Assembly (NCBI GenBank): GCA_021234155.1
Contig: JAJEKV010000058.1
Coordinates: 6,398,600-6,462,599 of the forward strand
DNA length: 64,000 nt
Source of the DNA: Isoetes taiwanensis
Taxonomy: Eukaryota; Streptophyta; Lycopodiopsida; Isoetales; Isoetaceae
Reading direction: 5' to 3'
Position numbers and translations under genes: made by a program. Shown in pieces: positions 41,273-54,880 of the stretch; the stretch's first letter is position 1; each line of letters opens with the position of its first letter. The notes beneath the pieces are model-generated. The model made no database searches. It worked only from the letters and a program-made list of their open reading frames with translations, and was not told the DNA's origin.

Positions 41273-44244
41273 ATGCGCACAATGGAGACAACAAACGCCC
41301 CTTCTTCTTCTAATGTGTACTCTTGGAGTAACAAGAGGGCAGAGAATGATAGGGTGGTACTGTGGTTGTCAAACTGTTCCCAAGCCACTTCACCCTCCGA
41401 CCATGGAGGGCAACCCTCCGTGCGCAGCACCTTGTTTTTATATCAGTGCTTCGTGGACATGACAAAGCAAGTAATTTTGTCGTTCTTTGATAGAGCGAAT
41501 AAAGATATGCCTTCTAGTAACAGCAGCCACAACACTCAAGTACATAATGCCGAAGATGCTAGTACTCACGCGAATGATGTTCAACCTTCGAGTACTCGCC
41601 TAAGTGATGTTGAGGTCTCAATAGAGGCTGAATTTACTGTACAAGCAAGTACGTTTACCATTCCTTATGATCAGCCTCCATGTACTGATGCAGAGAAAGT
41701 AGAAAATAAGAAAAGGAAAAGGAAATCCAGTGATTGGACACAAGATAGAGAGTTTCAGCTGGAATGGGCAGGCAGATTTCCATTCATAGAGCCCGTGAAG
41801 GAAAGTGATGAACTTGGAATGCCAAAATATGCAACAAAAATGCGATTGTAATCGCATGTTCATGGAAAAATAAGAGCGAGTGCTTGCTTCAAGTAAAGTT
41901 GGACACCGTGGAAAAACATGCGTAAGGTCTATGAGAAGAAGATCATTGATGGGAAAGAAGTGAAGAGGACCCGATGGAAAACAAAAGAAGAGTGCGTGCA
42001 CTTGCAAGCCGCTGAGGAGTACTGAAATACATTTGCGTAAGCAAGATTTGCCAATTGTAGCACCAATAAAAACATTGGTGCGAAAATGACAGATAAGAAT
42101 TTGAAATCCAAAGTTGTTCAATTGCAATCACTATTTCATGTCTTGAACGAGGTAAGCCTTTGCACGATTATCCTGGCCAGACGAAAGCATCTCCTAGCAT
42201 TGCTGCCCATTCCGGACTTTCCAACCACTCATTGGTCCATCCAAAGTGGCGAGGAATTTGCAAAATGCATCGATCAAGTATTACTAGCTGATTTTATGAA
42301 GTTATGCAAAGTTGTGATTATTTTGCCATATCATTGGATGAAGCTTCACCAAAGATATGTCTTCTTGGTTATGTATGACCGTAATGCGTGGTGAAGGCTT
42401 ATGTTAGACATCCATATTATGCCGGAATTAAATGCTTAGAAAAGAATGCTACTTCGAAAATATTTATGACGTTGTTCAAGAAGCTTTGATGACACATTTG
42501 GGGCTGTTGACAAATGAAATTATGAGAAAACTTGTTTGTATAGGCTTGGATGGTTGCTCGGTAATGCAAGGTCAGCTTAATGGTTTAACAAAGAGAGTTC
42601 AAACAAATTTAGCACCATATGCTTTGGGCATCCATTGCATGGCACAATCAATGAATCTTGCTTATAAAATTATTGATAACTTTGAGTATGTCCGGAAGAT
42701 CGAAGACTTGGTGAGCGATTCCTACAATTTCTTTTGTCGTAGCTCAAAAAGGTATGGACTGGTCTCTAGCTTCTAATTATGTGCTGAAATATTTCTTATT
42801 TCATGTTGAAACATGTATAGGATTCAGAAATTCAAAAATATGCTACTGGCCCGACAAAAGGGTCTAAGTTGTTGAAGAATGTGAACACGCGATGGATTTC
42901 TCTCTACAAACCAGCAGCACGCCTATTTCAGGAGTATCCGTCTTTAGTCGGCCTAATGGATAAACTCTCTACCACTGGGAAAGAGGTTGCTGAAAGAGAC
43001 AAAGCACAAGAATTGCTTACGAGGCTTACAGACTTAGAGACATTGCTCACTTTAACAGGTATTTTTATTTTACTATTCATGCATAAGTTGGAAAAGCATT
43101 CTGTTGTGTCCATTCTAATGCTTGTGCATGTCTATTATTGTATAGGTTTGCTGCCCATGTTAAGGGAAATGAATATGCTAATATTGTTGGCACAAAAGCG
43201 CACGATGTATATTCCTGAGTATGTTCATGCTAGAAAAAGGGTATGCCTCGCTCTAGATGGGTTGTATCCCACTTCACCAGACGTGCCATACCACAAAGAG
43301 AAATTCATGGCATGGCACAATCTGGTTAATATTGAAGGCGAGAATTCTGCCAGTGTTTTAGAATATGATTCAAAGGGGAAACTGTGCATGAAGGTGCATT
43401 CTCATCTAGTTCAGGTAAGTGTCATTACTAAAAGATAATTTTCTTTGCATTTATTTGCCAATAAAAAATTATTGCTTGTATTGCCCAGATGTATATAAGC
43501 AAGAGAAGAATTCGAGGACGACTTGTGCGACAATCTCCTGTTACAAGAGATGGATTTGCTGAAATGGTTTCCAATGTAAAAAATAACCTTACAAAAATTG
43601 CATCCACTTTGGCAGCGGAAATTCGTGAGCGGTTTCCAAGAGATGAATTGTTGGATGCTATGGCCATTGTCTATCCACAATTTTGGGTTGACAGAAAGAA
43701 TGTTGAATCTACGCAAGAAGACTTTAAGAGTAAGCTGCATATTTTGAGAGCACATTTTGCAAAATCTGTAACATTAGGATCTGAAACAGTGCACGGGGCA
43801 ATTAGTGGAGATGCTTTATTGCAGCAATGAGAATGCTTTGGATACACCATGTGGACTCAATGTCATGAACTGGAGAAGCCAAAAGAGTTTGGCTCAATTA
43901 CAAGGTTATGGGTATGGCTAAATAACAGTCAAGTTCTACAAGACCAAATGCCAGAATATTTTAAACTTGCTATGCTATATCAAACCATGATTCTTGGATC
44001 GGTTGAAGATGAAAGAATATTTAGTATTATGGGATACTTGAAGAACAAGGTACACAATAGGCTTCACAAGAACTTAGATCTCTATCTACGAGCATATGCT
44101 TCCAACTACACGGTTGCAAATTTTCCATATGAAAGAGCATTGGCTATATGGGCTTCAACATGTAGAAGAGAGCGTCATCAACTGCCACAAAATGCAACTG
44201 AACAAACAGAAATGGGTTCATCCAGTTGGAGCGCATTGAAATAA
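41273..44244 (+). pseudogene. hAT-type transposase-derived gene with introns, decayed
   Basis: Similar in layout to ZNF862/ZMYM-like hAT-derived proteins. The N-terminal part has KKRKRK and FPFIEPVK (41696-41810). A catalytic-domain start FAISLDEASPKDM is visible in a shifted frame near 42325. Then IGLDGCSVMQGQLNGLTKRV and ALGIHCMAQSMNLAYKIIDN (42432-42751), LLKNVNTRWISLYKPAARL (from about 42865), LLPMLREMNMLI and, at 43849-44244, the C-terminal dimerisation region (MLYQTMILGSVEDERIFSIM, NRLHKNLDLYLRA). Likely GT-AG introns: 42752-42820 (69 bp), 43059-43145 (87 bp) and 43415-43488 (74 bp). Lesions: a phase mismatch after intron 1, frame loss near 42300 and TGA at 43828-43830. No terminal inverted repeats found. 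Confidence 0.8.
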
Positions 44245-44285
44245 TTTGAGAGAGCTAGTTTGAATATAGAAGTAAAAGCAGTTTG

Positions 44286-44411
44286 CAGATTTACTTGATA
44301 CTTCTCTGCGTCATCTCAGCAATTCTTTCTAATTTCCAGATTTTACTTGATAATTCTCTATGTCATCTCAACAATTTCTTATGTCATCTCAACAATTCCT
44401 TTTAATTTGCA
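44286..44411. repeat. Imperfect tandem repeat
   Basis: Units built on AGATTTTACTTGATA-TTCTC and TGTCATCTCAACAATTC repeat two to three times just after the hAT-derived gene. Confidence 0.75.
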
Positions 44412-45210
44412 GATTTTCTTGAACCTCTCAACATAATGTTTGCAGGTTAGGAGATCATTTGTTAGGCTGAATTTGTGTTTAACAGTTCCTATACTTTAGT
44501 TTTTGTGCAATTGTTGCTAGTGGAGCTGCCCCTCATCCCCTTATACTTGTTTTCCGGTCTGGAGAAAAACTTTTTTAGTTTTTTTTTTGGCTCATTTTCC
44601 TAAGGTTTTGGGAATTTTCCGCACCTGGAAAAAAATCCGACCTCCAAAAATCGCGAATTTTTTTAGATTAGGATTTCATTTGCCTGGCCGCATTCGGTTT
44701 TTCCGGATATGGAGGCACGGTTTCCCCGAATTAGGATGATGCAGGACGTAATTTGCATGGCATACGCTTGGAGAAGAGAAAATAGTAGGTTTTTTCTGAT
44801 TGCCTCTGTGCAATTCCGCCTTGAACAATATGGCTTTGGCATTATCATGCCCACATTATTTGGAGCTTTTTAACAGCTTTATTTGAGGCTCATACAGAGG
44901 TTTCATAATGGCCAGACTTTCTTAAACTCGAGTTTGAGTTTAAATCTATATTGTGGTTGGTTATCTGGTTCCTTATCTGCTGCACACTCTGTTTCGAAAT
45001 GGAAAGTCATCAGTAAGATGCTGAATACCAAACTTCCATTCCTGTTTGATCCCATGGCAAGGCCATAAATAATCTTCAACAACGGTACATTTGTTCACCA
45101 TTCCAAATTGTTTATTACCTAGGCCCTAAATTATTACAGAAGATCTTATCCGGATTGCTTGCTATTAGCTGTGTAGCAAATTGGCTAGGGATGAAGCCAA
45201 AACAGGCAGG
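44412..45210. other. No recognised gene
   Basis: Contains short inverted CCGGAAAA/TTTTCCGG-like words (44555-44710). No coding similarity I can support. Confidence 0.4.
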
Positions 45211-45279
45211 TAAGTGGCCTCCACACTGCGTGATCTGATCATTGATTTTGCTTTTGGATTATTGCATGTCTCTTTTTAT

Positions 45280-47440
45280 TCTGTTTATTTCAACGACCTC
45301 ATTAATACAAAAGAAGCTATAGCAGATTATGTTTCACTTATGCACCAGCAGAATAAGCCCTGGCAGAATATGCAGGTAAATGCTTATCTTTATCCCTTTA
45401 TTTTTTCTATTTGCTAACATTTAGGTTTTAGGTTTTACTGATATCAATTTCTTCTGTTCTGTTCCAGGGTAACATGATAAGGAAGTGGGAAATCAAAGCC
45501 GAACCTATGACTCAATTCCTGCACCAGGAGATTGGAAGATAGGTGTGAGATTTGTACCAAAAGTCCTTTGAAATTTTAGCTCCATAATAACTGTTTTTTT
45601 CCCTAAATACGACTCCCCTTTCCTGGCATCCGTCAAATTTGTGGATGGGAAATTATTGTGGATCTACAAAGGCTTCCGGAAGAAGCTGTATTTTGCATGT
45701 AGCCTTCTTTTTTGTGCAGAGAGGATGCACAGAGAAAATGCAAGGCCAAAAATCTTGCAGTAGCCTCTTGGGTCATTGTACTACACAAGTAAGCATTCAG
45801 TTCATTTCATTTTCATTCTTATAGCTGAATGCATCTGATGCTTGAGTTATGTAGATAATGCTGGCTATTTGTACATGTTCTTTATACATGTGAATGCATC
45901 TGATGCTTGAGTTGTGTAGATAATGCTAGCTATTTGTACATCCATGCAGATCTTATTGAATGAATAAGGCATATCAATATGGGTTCCCAGCCCTGATTTT
46001 TAAGATTTATCATTACGATGCGCAATTACAGACAGTTTGTTCCAATTCAAAGGTCTTTGGGCAACCAGTTTACACTTCTCATTTAATCTGTTAAGGAAGT
46101 TCTTAGATGATATGGAAATTCTAGCACAAGATGTGGCCTTGAGTATTCCACAGCCGCTCACAAAGTTCTGTGGCATTGGCTTCTTGCTTTCTAGCTGTTC
46201 TTCATGCTTCTATGCTTGGTGCAGTAGAAGCTGGAAATATTGATATCTTTTTACAGCCACTTAAAGAAATTCAGCCTCGATTGCTTTCCTGCCTTTGCAA
46301 GTGCCAATAAGAAGTTTGGTGATCTGACATGGACTATGCAATCTACTCAAATTGTGGTTCTTCTTGCAGACACATTGAAAGGCAACTTTGCGGGGTTTTT
46401 ATGCTATAGCAATGGACATAATACTTGAGAAGGTGGCACCCCGAAAGCATTTGTGCCACCATTGGTCTGATGCCCGGTTCCACCGCACCACCCCTAACAT
46501 CAAAGACGGATACAAAGTTTGTTGAAGATGAATTTAAAGATAATAGTCTCCCGGGGGATCTTCTTTTCTCGCCTTACGGATGCGGGGAAGCTTCTTAAAA
46601 TAGATTGCCCCTTTTCGAAATTAAGCCTCGCACCCAAACCGCGGCAAGAGCTAATCTTTGTTGCCACAACTTATTTATCCCTTCGCGCGACATCCCACTG
46701 GGTGCGGTTTCTTTGAAGCCTCAAAATGCTCAAGAACGAGCTGGAGCATTTAAGCAAGTTCTTATTCAGTGCATATAGGGAGGGAAATTCCTTTGTGCAA
46801 TTGTCATTAGAGTTTAATGAGGTTTCTCAGGCCCATGATCTGTGCCAACATGAAGTTATAGCATTGTTCAGGTTCGACATTGTTTCTCTGCTTGGAAGTG
46901 TTTGTCTTAGGTCAAATCAGTGTACAATGAAGACGGATGGCGTCGTCTGTGATGAACGTGATTGTGTAACGGATTTCATCCACAAATTTCTCAGGCTATA
47001 GAACTAAAGGATTTTCTGCTGGAGAAATTGAACCCATTTGAAGCACCTTTGAAATGGTATCCTGACCTTCAGCTTGCATTAGTTCATGCACTAAGGAGGC
47101 TAAGCTATCATATAATTTCGACACAGGCATGCAGTCTTACTAATCTGTCCAGAGATGGTAGTTTGTCGAATGAACTCAGGAATAGTCATAGTTATCAGGG
47201 GATGTTTTTGGATTGCTTCAATGAGCAATTATGGTAATATCACAAGGTTTGCATACCCATTCTAGCCAGGGTATCAAGCTTGAATCACTTGGCTGGCTTA
47301 TGGCTTTAGCGCAATTTATGAATTCTTATCCTGATAACGAGTGGCCAACTTTGAACAAAGAAGCAAAGGATAACCTGATCACTGTATCACACTTTGGCAT
47401 ATGTCAAATTGGTAGCATATGTCAAATCTTTTTGTAGGCA
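45280..47440 (+). pseudogene. Unrecognised multi-exon gene, decayed
   Basis: Several plus-strand pieces read like exons of one helical protein. NDLINTKEAIADYVSLMHQQ and NKPWQNMQ are followed by a donor (GTAAATG, 45375) and an acceptor (TTCCAG, 45468), then GNMIRKWEIKAEPMTQFLHQ. Later pieces: IVDLQRLPEEAVFC (about 45650), AVEAGNIDIFLQPLKEIQPR (about 46225), LKNELEHLSKFLFSAYREGN (46726), ELKDFLLEKLNPFEAPLKWY (46995) and LESLGWLMALAQFMNSYPDN (47280). Frames change and stops intervene, so it is probably a pseudogene of a large HEAT-like scaffold protein. I do not recognise the family. Confidence 0.4.
45827..45941. repeat. 65-bp-period tandem duplication
   Basis: GAATGCATCTGATGCTTGAG and the following 30 bp occur at 45827 and again at 45892 with two changes. 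Confidence 0.85.
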
Positions 47441-50400
47441 TGATGGCTAGACATTCGTACTGCTAAAGGATATTTGATTTGTCCTATTGCTGGTAAGCAA
47501 TATTTGGAGGTTTTACTCTCTTTACTTTCTCAATCAAGACTATAATTGAAGTTCCTTATGACTATAATTTGAGCTCCATCTGACTTTTACAGGACACTTA
47601 CATCACATGGGGCTTATACGTGAGGAAAAAGACATTGGCAACTTTGTGGTGAGCCGCAGATTTACCCATGCCCTTTTGCAAAAGCTAGCCAGCTCTTTTT
47701 TTTTATCTCTTTACAGGGAAAGAAAGAAGCAAACACAAAAACTGGCTTCTAGAATTCTTAATCTCTAAAATGCACATATTTCCAGTCTTTGAGAATGGCA
47801 ATATCACTGTAAGGCCCTTGGTTGTATTATGAGTTATGATGTTACATTTAACAAACCATCTTGCAGTTGGTAGTAGTCCAGTCTGTGACATTGCTTAAGA
47901 CCAACCACCCCTATTACATTATAGCATGCATGTCCATATGAGCAGTGTTTAGCAATATCTTATGCAGTGGAAAACCTTCAGACATTCTTTCTAAAGCAGT
48001 TCCCAAATCAGTATCAATGCATTCTACAAAGTGTTATGTTCGATTTGCACACTTTTCTGGTTACAACTTGATTTCGTCTACAGAAGAAGCAGTAACATGC
48101 ATACATGAACAACAGTTTCAGCAGAATGTGGTTTCACACTATTGTCAAGATACAGGTCTAAAGCAAATTGTCAAGCTTTCTTTTCAACAATCTAGAATGA
48201 TGTGGCCAACTTTCTATACTTATTGATCATTCCTTTGTTGAAAGGTTACACATTGTCTACCTACAGGCTGCACGTATATGACCATTTTGGGCATATGTAC
48301 TGATTTAATGCAAACTTATGCCACATCAATGAATTTAGTTTTCTCATTTTATTGTTCACACAGTAGAAAATCTTGCAGCGCACTCTATTTTGTTTGTTAT
48401 GTTTACGCTTTGAAATTTATCCAACATGTATAAAGCACGCTCTTATAGGGCTTGGATGGATATTATCTGATCTCAGTAGTCTATTAATGGGTATTTATCA
48501 AAAAGAAAGCTACCATATAACACATTTATGATATAGGTCATGATTTGTGTATGATTGCATCCTTGAATGCAAGGTTATGTGTTTTGCAATGAAAAACAAT
48601 TGTTGCCAAAGCAAGCTCTCATGTGCGTGGGGTTGTCTTTATTACTGCCTACTACTAAATGCCTTATTAACATCCTACACGATTGTACAACATCGACATT
48701 CTTAATGCTAAGAATAAGAATCTTGCTAAGACAATCTTGGCTATTTTGCTCCAATTTCGCATGTTGTACATTCAAATATTGTGGTTGCACCCAAAATCGT
48801 TGTGCCACACATTGCATGTCTTGGTTATTTTGCTTAATGGGCCATGATTTGCCAATGTTGTCCCATTTGACCTTTTCTCAACCATAGGAAGTGAAAATTT
48901 GTTCAGGTCGTAAATGCAATATTAACATTGCTACATTGCATCTATAATAGCGTTGACACAACCCACATGTTAACTGATATAAGATCAAAATGTATAAATG
49001 CTGCACTATACGCTAACATTAAGGTATGTGGGATGCTTTTGGAATGCAAACAAGCTTTGCCATCATAAAATGGGTTAAGACCCGACAATACGGGCACATC
49101 CAATGACATTGACATGATAGTTTGTTTGATAAGTTAAGATGAGATAAAGGGTTGGAAAGCTCAATAATATTGGGGGCAACCATTAATAGCATAACAAATA
49201 CTAGAGGTTCTCAATGTTAATATATACGATTTAAAATGGCTATTTGAGCATGAATTGGTTTATTTTGAAATAAATTGGCCAAGAGAATCTACACTTTTAC
49301 AAGCATTATCGTCAACTAGCTCATTATTGCTTCACCTTCCAAGTCAATTTCCCATACATCATGTACTCATCTTGCATGGTAGTTCAATACAATAGAAATC
49401 ATCTTCTAACGTCCCCAAAGATGTATTCTTGCATTTCAAAGTAAAATAAGCCTCATTGTATAGCTCAAACATTAGAGAGAGATCGAATAATAAAGAGCAA
49501 CCCCAATCTTGAAAAAATATGATTGTGTGGTTGGGTGTAGTAGACATATCTTGCTACACAAAAAAACAATTAAGCCAAATTCTAGGATGATCTTTTTTTT
49601 TTTCATTCATATGCCAATCCCCTTTCAAACTTTGCAAATGGGACACAACGGAAATCCATTTCTACTTTGCCATATTCAATTTGTCCACAATCGAATCAAA
49701 ATAAAATTTCAAGTAGTGTTAAATGCTGCTACCTCCCCCCAAACTAAAGAATGCCATTCACAACTTCAACTATAACTATTGTTACTTTCACATAGCAACA
49801 CAAATTCCTATAGGTTGCTAAAGCCATGCAATACCTCGCAATAAAATTATTTGAGTAAATCATATAAGCAAAGACAACATACTATCACGAGGTCAAATTC
49901 ATAATTCTTAGCACAATGGCTTTTTACCTTTATGATTAAATTTTAAAGAGTGATTCGACAACATTGCCACATCGTTTATTTTGGCCAACAATGAACCAAC
50001 CACGTCTTTAAATTGTTCCTAATTAAAGCTCGGCAACGCCGGGCACCATAACTAGTACTTGTAAGTTCAGGGTTTCATTATTTCTGTCACAACCACTGCC
50101 CATTATGAAAGGTAACTTCTACAGGTTGGATCTTCACAGGCATACGTGGTATCGATCATACGCTGAAAACAATCACATATTTCCAATAGAAAAATGTTGT
50201 GGTAACAGATCAGATTACGTTGATTAGAGCAGATTAAGATAGGTCATATTTATCTCTTCTGGAATTGTTATAAGCATTCTTATCTATTTGATACAACATA
50301 ATGTTTACAGTTTAGATACTATGAAGAGAAGTAGGAATTCAAGACTGCCTAAGAGCTACTGATGAGGCATGTTTACAGCATGCACGGTCGATGGAGATTA

Positions 50401-51925
50401 GATTTTGGTAAACCCAATGTAGTTCCTTTAATAAAATGCTAAATAGGAATGAACGATTGGTATTGGCCGTGTTGAAAAACACTATTAAATTCCATTCAAG
50501 ATACAACATTTGTTAAGGGCGTGAGTATATTGATATGATCGTTGTTTATGCGACTTCGCATCTGCGCAAGAATCGGGTCTTCGGATCTAATGCGATGTGT
50601 GAAATCGGGGCGCGAAGATCGACCATTTCTTATGAAAAAAATTGTTTGCCTCTCCCGACCAAAAAGGATGCATCTATTTTAACCATTCGGCTCTTTTGAA
50701 ACCATTTGGAATTTAGGAAACTTATTCAGCAAAGCCATTCGACCATTGACCATTCGCATCCGATCATTTATTTTTGACATTCGACCTAAATTTGTCAACA
50801 TCGGACTTAAATCTGGTTTATTCGGCACATATATGCAATCCTTTGTTGAACATTTCTTAGCCTACTCAATCAATTTTAAGCATTCGGCATAAATTCGAAT
50901 TGCTTAGTTAGACCAGTAGGCTTAAATTTGATCGTTTATTTTTGTTCACACATACAACCCAATGAATAGAATGTATCTAATTTTTTCTCCCATATGTTCT
51001 TATGAGGATACCCTTTATAAGACCAACAAGGCTAAAAACACAGAACCTCAACCAAAATCACATGGGTTCCCTAGTGCAAAAGCACATATCTGCTTTTTTC
51101 TAAGATAATGTGTGGTTTGTATTCGATGTCGGTATACACAGATGTACATGAATTTCCATGTCTGTTCTTTTCTATGCAATTAGATAATGCATAGTTTGTA
51201 CTTGGTGTAGATATGTCCTATGGACAAGTGCATGCACAACACTAATCTACAATGGTTCAAATGTGCAATGTATTATGTTCATTATTGTTCTTTATTAGTA
51301 AGGGTTGCAGAATCACTTGCAAGTAAGAGTCGTATGGGTCCAACACACACATCATCTAGAAGCATCCAACATGTGATATACATTCCATTACATTATTGAA
51401 CAATAGACTCTAAGCAACATATATACAAGTACAAATATGGGGAGATATGAAAGTGTCGTGTTTATGGTGAAGTGTGAGCAATTGTGATGCAAATGGAATG
51501 GCTAGATTAAATTGTAGATTTGAGAGTATCTAAAGTTGTTCTCTTAATGGTATTTAAGATTGGAATATACCCAAGAAAGCCATTTTAATATGGGATTAGT
51601 ACAAGGGGATTGTTAACTTGTTTAATGGAAAAAGATGTAGAATTGGTGAACAACGCATAAGACAGCATAGGATGATAAGGGGTGGCCTTAAAAAAACATT
51701 TCCAAAGCTTTGTAATTAACAAGTTTCTAGAGACATTTTGCGTGTTTGAAACAATGAGTAGTCCAATCTTTACTATATACTTCGATGTTCTCCGTTAAAA
51801 ATTCGCCTCAAATACTATGTCCTAACTTCCATAAAACGCAATATTCGCCACCCTAACTAACTTCTAAATAGTGAAATTCGCCAAGTGTATGAAACTTATG
51901 CACTTCCAATTTTTTCATAAGGGAA
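47441..51925. other. Long AT-rich stretch, no gene recognised
   Basis: Only short frames with no family resemblance. A possible exon-like piece after TTTTACAG at 47593 (HHMGLIREEKDIGNFVVSR) cannot be assigned. The 50640-50950 stretch repeats CATTCG(AC)/ATTCGGC words. No RNA gene seen. Confidence 0.5.
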
Positions 51926-52128
51926 ACCCTGAAGCCAACCTATATAAATAATTCTATTGTATTCAAAAAATATGTCATGAAGGTGGCATATCTGAGAAAT
52001 AAATAATTGTATTAAAAAAATATGCCATGGAGGTGGCGTATGTACAAAAGAATATGCCTTTTGCCTTTTGAGTGGCAAATGAACATATTTACAAGGAATG
52101 TCCTTTCAGGAGGTAATTTCACAAGAAT
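51926..52128. repeat. Copy of the kinase gene's 3' flank
   Basis: Matches 63059-63318: TTCTATTGTATT-AAAAAATATGTCA, AAATATGCCATGGAGGTGGC, CCTTTTGCCTTTTGAGTGGC, AACATATTTACA and TCCTTTCAG-AGG-AATTTCAC. It abuts the chlorophyllase fragment directly. Confidence 0.85.
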
Positions 52129-52490
52129 TTCAATCCAGAAAGTCCATGTGTTTCGAAGCACAAGATGGAAAAGAAAGTTCCTTTTCATGCATCCCAACCC
52201 TGCTCTTACAATCAATGCTCCGGACTTGAGGTTCCATCCACTGATAGCTACGACCTTCAATTCCATGCTTGCAAAGCCTAACTCTAGTCTAAAGGATACC
52301 TTACCTCCTCTGCTGTGCCCTGCCAATGCAAACTTCTCATAATCTAGCTTTACCTGAAAAAACCCATTATCGGCTATAATCCCTTCCAAGCCTTCTGCTA
52401 TTCAATTTACCAAAGATGTGGCTTCTTCGATCTCCGAGCTCGCATTAGACCCTGCTTCTTCGATCTCCAAACGCGCATCAGACCCTGATC
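52129..52490 (-). pseudogene. CLH: Chlorophyllase fragment
   Basis: Chlorophyllase removes phytol from chlorophyll. In transcription order: SLVN, TGA in place of the expected Trp, IAEGLEGIIADNGFF, DYEKFALAGHSRGGKVSF (the GHSRGGK lipase motif with the nucleophile Ser) and RAGLGCMKRN. In a shifted frame comes LSFPSCASKHMDFLD, equivalent to the family's GSGLGxVKRNxLFPPCAP. The upstream part contains a short tandem repeat (RLEIEEAGSNA, SSEIEEA). The N-terminal half and the part after the last motif are missing. The 3' side joins kinase-flank sequence at about 52128. Confidence 0.85.
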
Positions 52491-52533
52491 ATAGCCCTAC
52501 TCTCCCCAGTAAGAAAATATCGGCTATAATCCC

Positions 52534-53911
52534 TTCAGATAGCATGTTGGCAGAGACTCGCTAAGCTTTAACGTCATCATAAGTAAGTGCTGAAAAGAAG
52601 CAATGGCTGGTGCTGCCTTTACATTAGATTTGGGCCTTACATGAAATGGTTGGTTAAGGTGCATTTAGATAACTTTATACCGTTTGCTACAATTTTTATA
52701 GGCCCTTTTATCAATTTTAATTCCTGTACTATGCGAAATCGAGGTTTGGAGGAGAAAATTCAATCGAGCATTTGATAAAAGACCATTTCAGTGAGTTCTG
52801 TAGATGTGAGTTAAGTGATGTCATATTAAGCTTTCAAAATATTGCATCAATATCCTGCTTTTGAACACAATCTCCTTCAATGGCAACTTCTTGTGTTCCC
52901 TTTACAGTATAACAGATTGAAAAGTTACAATAACAAAACACAGGTTACAATCCTAGCTCGATGGTAGGTCTACATGTGACGATCTCCTTTGAATTTTTGC
53001 ATGCAAATGAATTTATAGAGTCAAGAACCCAAATGGGTTCCAATGGCTTTATCAAGTTCATAAATTTTCCTAAGACCCAATTTTGGAAGACTATAGTCCA
53101 AATCCCTTTGTAAGTTAATGGAACAATTTAGTTGGTGTACTCAAGTCAGGAAGGCAGTTTCTTGCAACATTTCTTAACTTCTTATACCTTGGCAAAGAGG
53201 ATCGACATGAAGGCTTAGACATTTTTTTGTGAGATCTAATATGAAATAATGCTCAACTGCAAAGTTGTATTTCAATCTGTAAAAAATTGAGATAGTTATT
53301 GAATTAAAAAAAAACTAACGTTCCATGAACCCAAATGGGTCTATTAAAACTTTTGACATCCTAAACAAAATGAATTATTACTCCATAATCACACATTGGT
53401 TTGGAGTTAGGTTTTTTGACGTAGCCAGTTATACGACATGTATTAATGTAAAAAATGAGGAAAAATCATATATGCACGATGATTGATGGAATATTAATCA
53501 TATTGCAAAATTTACCTACCCCCATTATTTACAATGCTTGTATTTGACAATGTCCAAATCATTAGAATTTTTAATCTATTTTATCTTACATGTGCACTAC
53601 TAAGGAATATGATAGTGCAAGCAGTTCACTCAAATCCTTTACCTAGCATGCTAGGTAGAAGTTTAAAAAGACAATGCAGATTAACCCATTTGGGTCCATG
53701 TTGGGACAACTCTAGTGTTAAATGTCATTGCTCATTCTAACATTGTCCAAACGCTCGGATATAACTAAATGATTCTCCAAGAGTTCAAAAAATTTAGAGA
53801 ATATACTGGCTAGAGAATAACACTTACACTTCAGCATCTTTGATCTTAATCTTGCTCAACTAAAAGTTGATGCTCGTGTCTGTACCTTATATTATCATTA
53901 CAAGCTCCATG
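52534..53911. repeat. Segmental duplication, copy B
   Basis: Matches 35720-36960 with many small indels, e.g. a 12-bp TTACATTAGATT insertion near 52620 and an extra 100 bp near 53010-53110. The right end (TGATGCTCGTGTCTGTACCT) agrees better with copy C (62790) than with A. Confidence 0.85.
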
Positions 53912-54880
53912 TGGCATTTTTCTCAAGGATAATGTTGCTTTGATCAGAGGGTCCACACGAAGCATAGAAACTATTATTCCAACACAATCTGTAGAATCAT
54001 TGACAGCCTAAGTTCTAAGTGAGAAAAGATGGAACTCGTCAAAAAGAATAATATAATAGAACAAAAACTTTGTAATTTTGCAATCCATATTTGGAAATCC
54101 GTTATTTGAAGCCTCTGCTTGCAATATATCTACAGCTGGAACCTATTATGGCAAAAGAAAAACGATAATGCCTTATCTTTGAGCCAAGAAAATCATGTTC
54201 TGTTGGCTCTCTAGCTGCAAGAAACAACAAAAAGCAGACAATATTGCTCTTGCAACAATAATATTCACACAAATCTACAGAAAGAAAGAAATAAGACATG
54301 AAAGACTACTGGGTATGGCAATATCATGAAGTTATAATCGAGTGAAAAAACACCAGCCATATCTAAAACAATGACAATAGATTTGCAATGAAATGATGGC
54401 CTTCCAGCTAGAAAATATTGTTGTCAGAATAATGATCGATTTTGTGAAGTACAGCATTTTCGTGACAGTTTGGAAAGAAACCCCCATGACGTATATTTTC
54501 TTGATGCATTTGGAAGAACCCAGTTATCCCCGAACATATTTTCTCAAAGCTAAAACGTTCGCAAAGCTCGAAGACCCATTTTTATAAAAATCAGAAAAAT
54601 ATGTCACCTGGCTTGGCAGTATCCAGTTTTGAATCCTACTTTAGAGGTTGTCTGAAGCACCGGTATAGCAGGGTTTTGCATCCAAGAAGCATACAGTAAG
54701 TATTTCGCACAGACCATAAAAAAAGCACACTCTTAGTAAAGTATTATATGAATCGCACTGTGCGACAAACCCTAACTCAAGATTTAGAGCTTTGAATCCA
54801 TCCCTAAGTCACTTGCATGCCTAGATCACCACCTGTAAGCATGGACGATCCTACCAAAAATAATCCTACAGCATGCCGAG
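53912..54880. other. No recognised gene
   Basis: Short frames only; no family resemblance on either strand. Confidence 0.5.
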
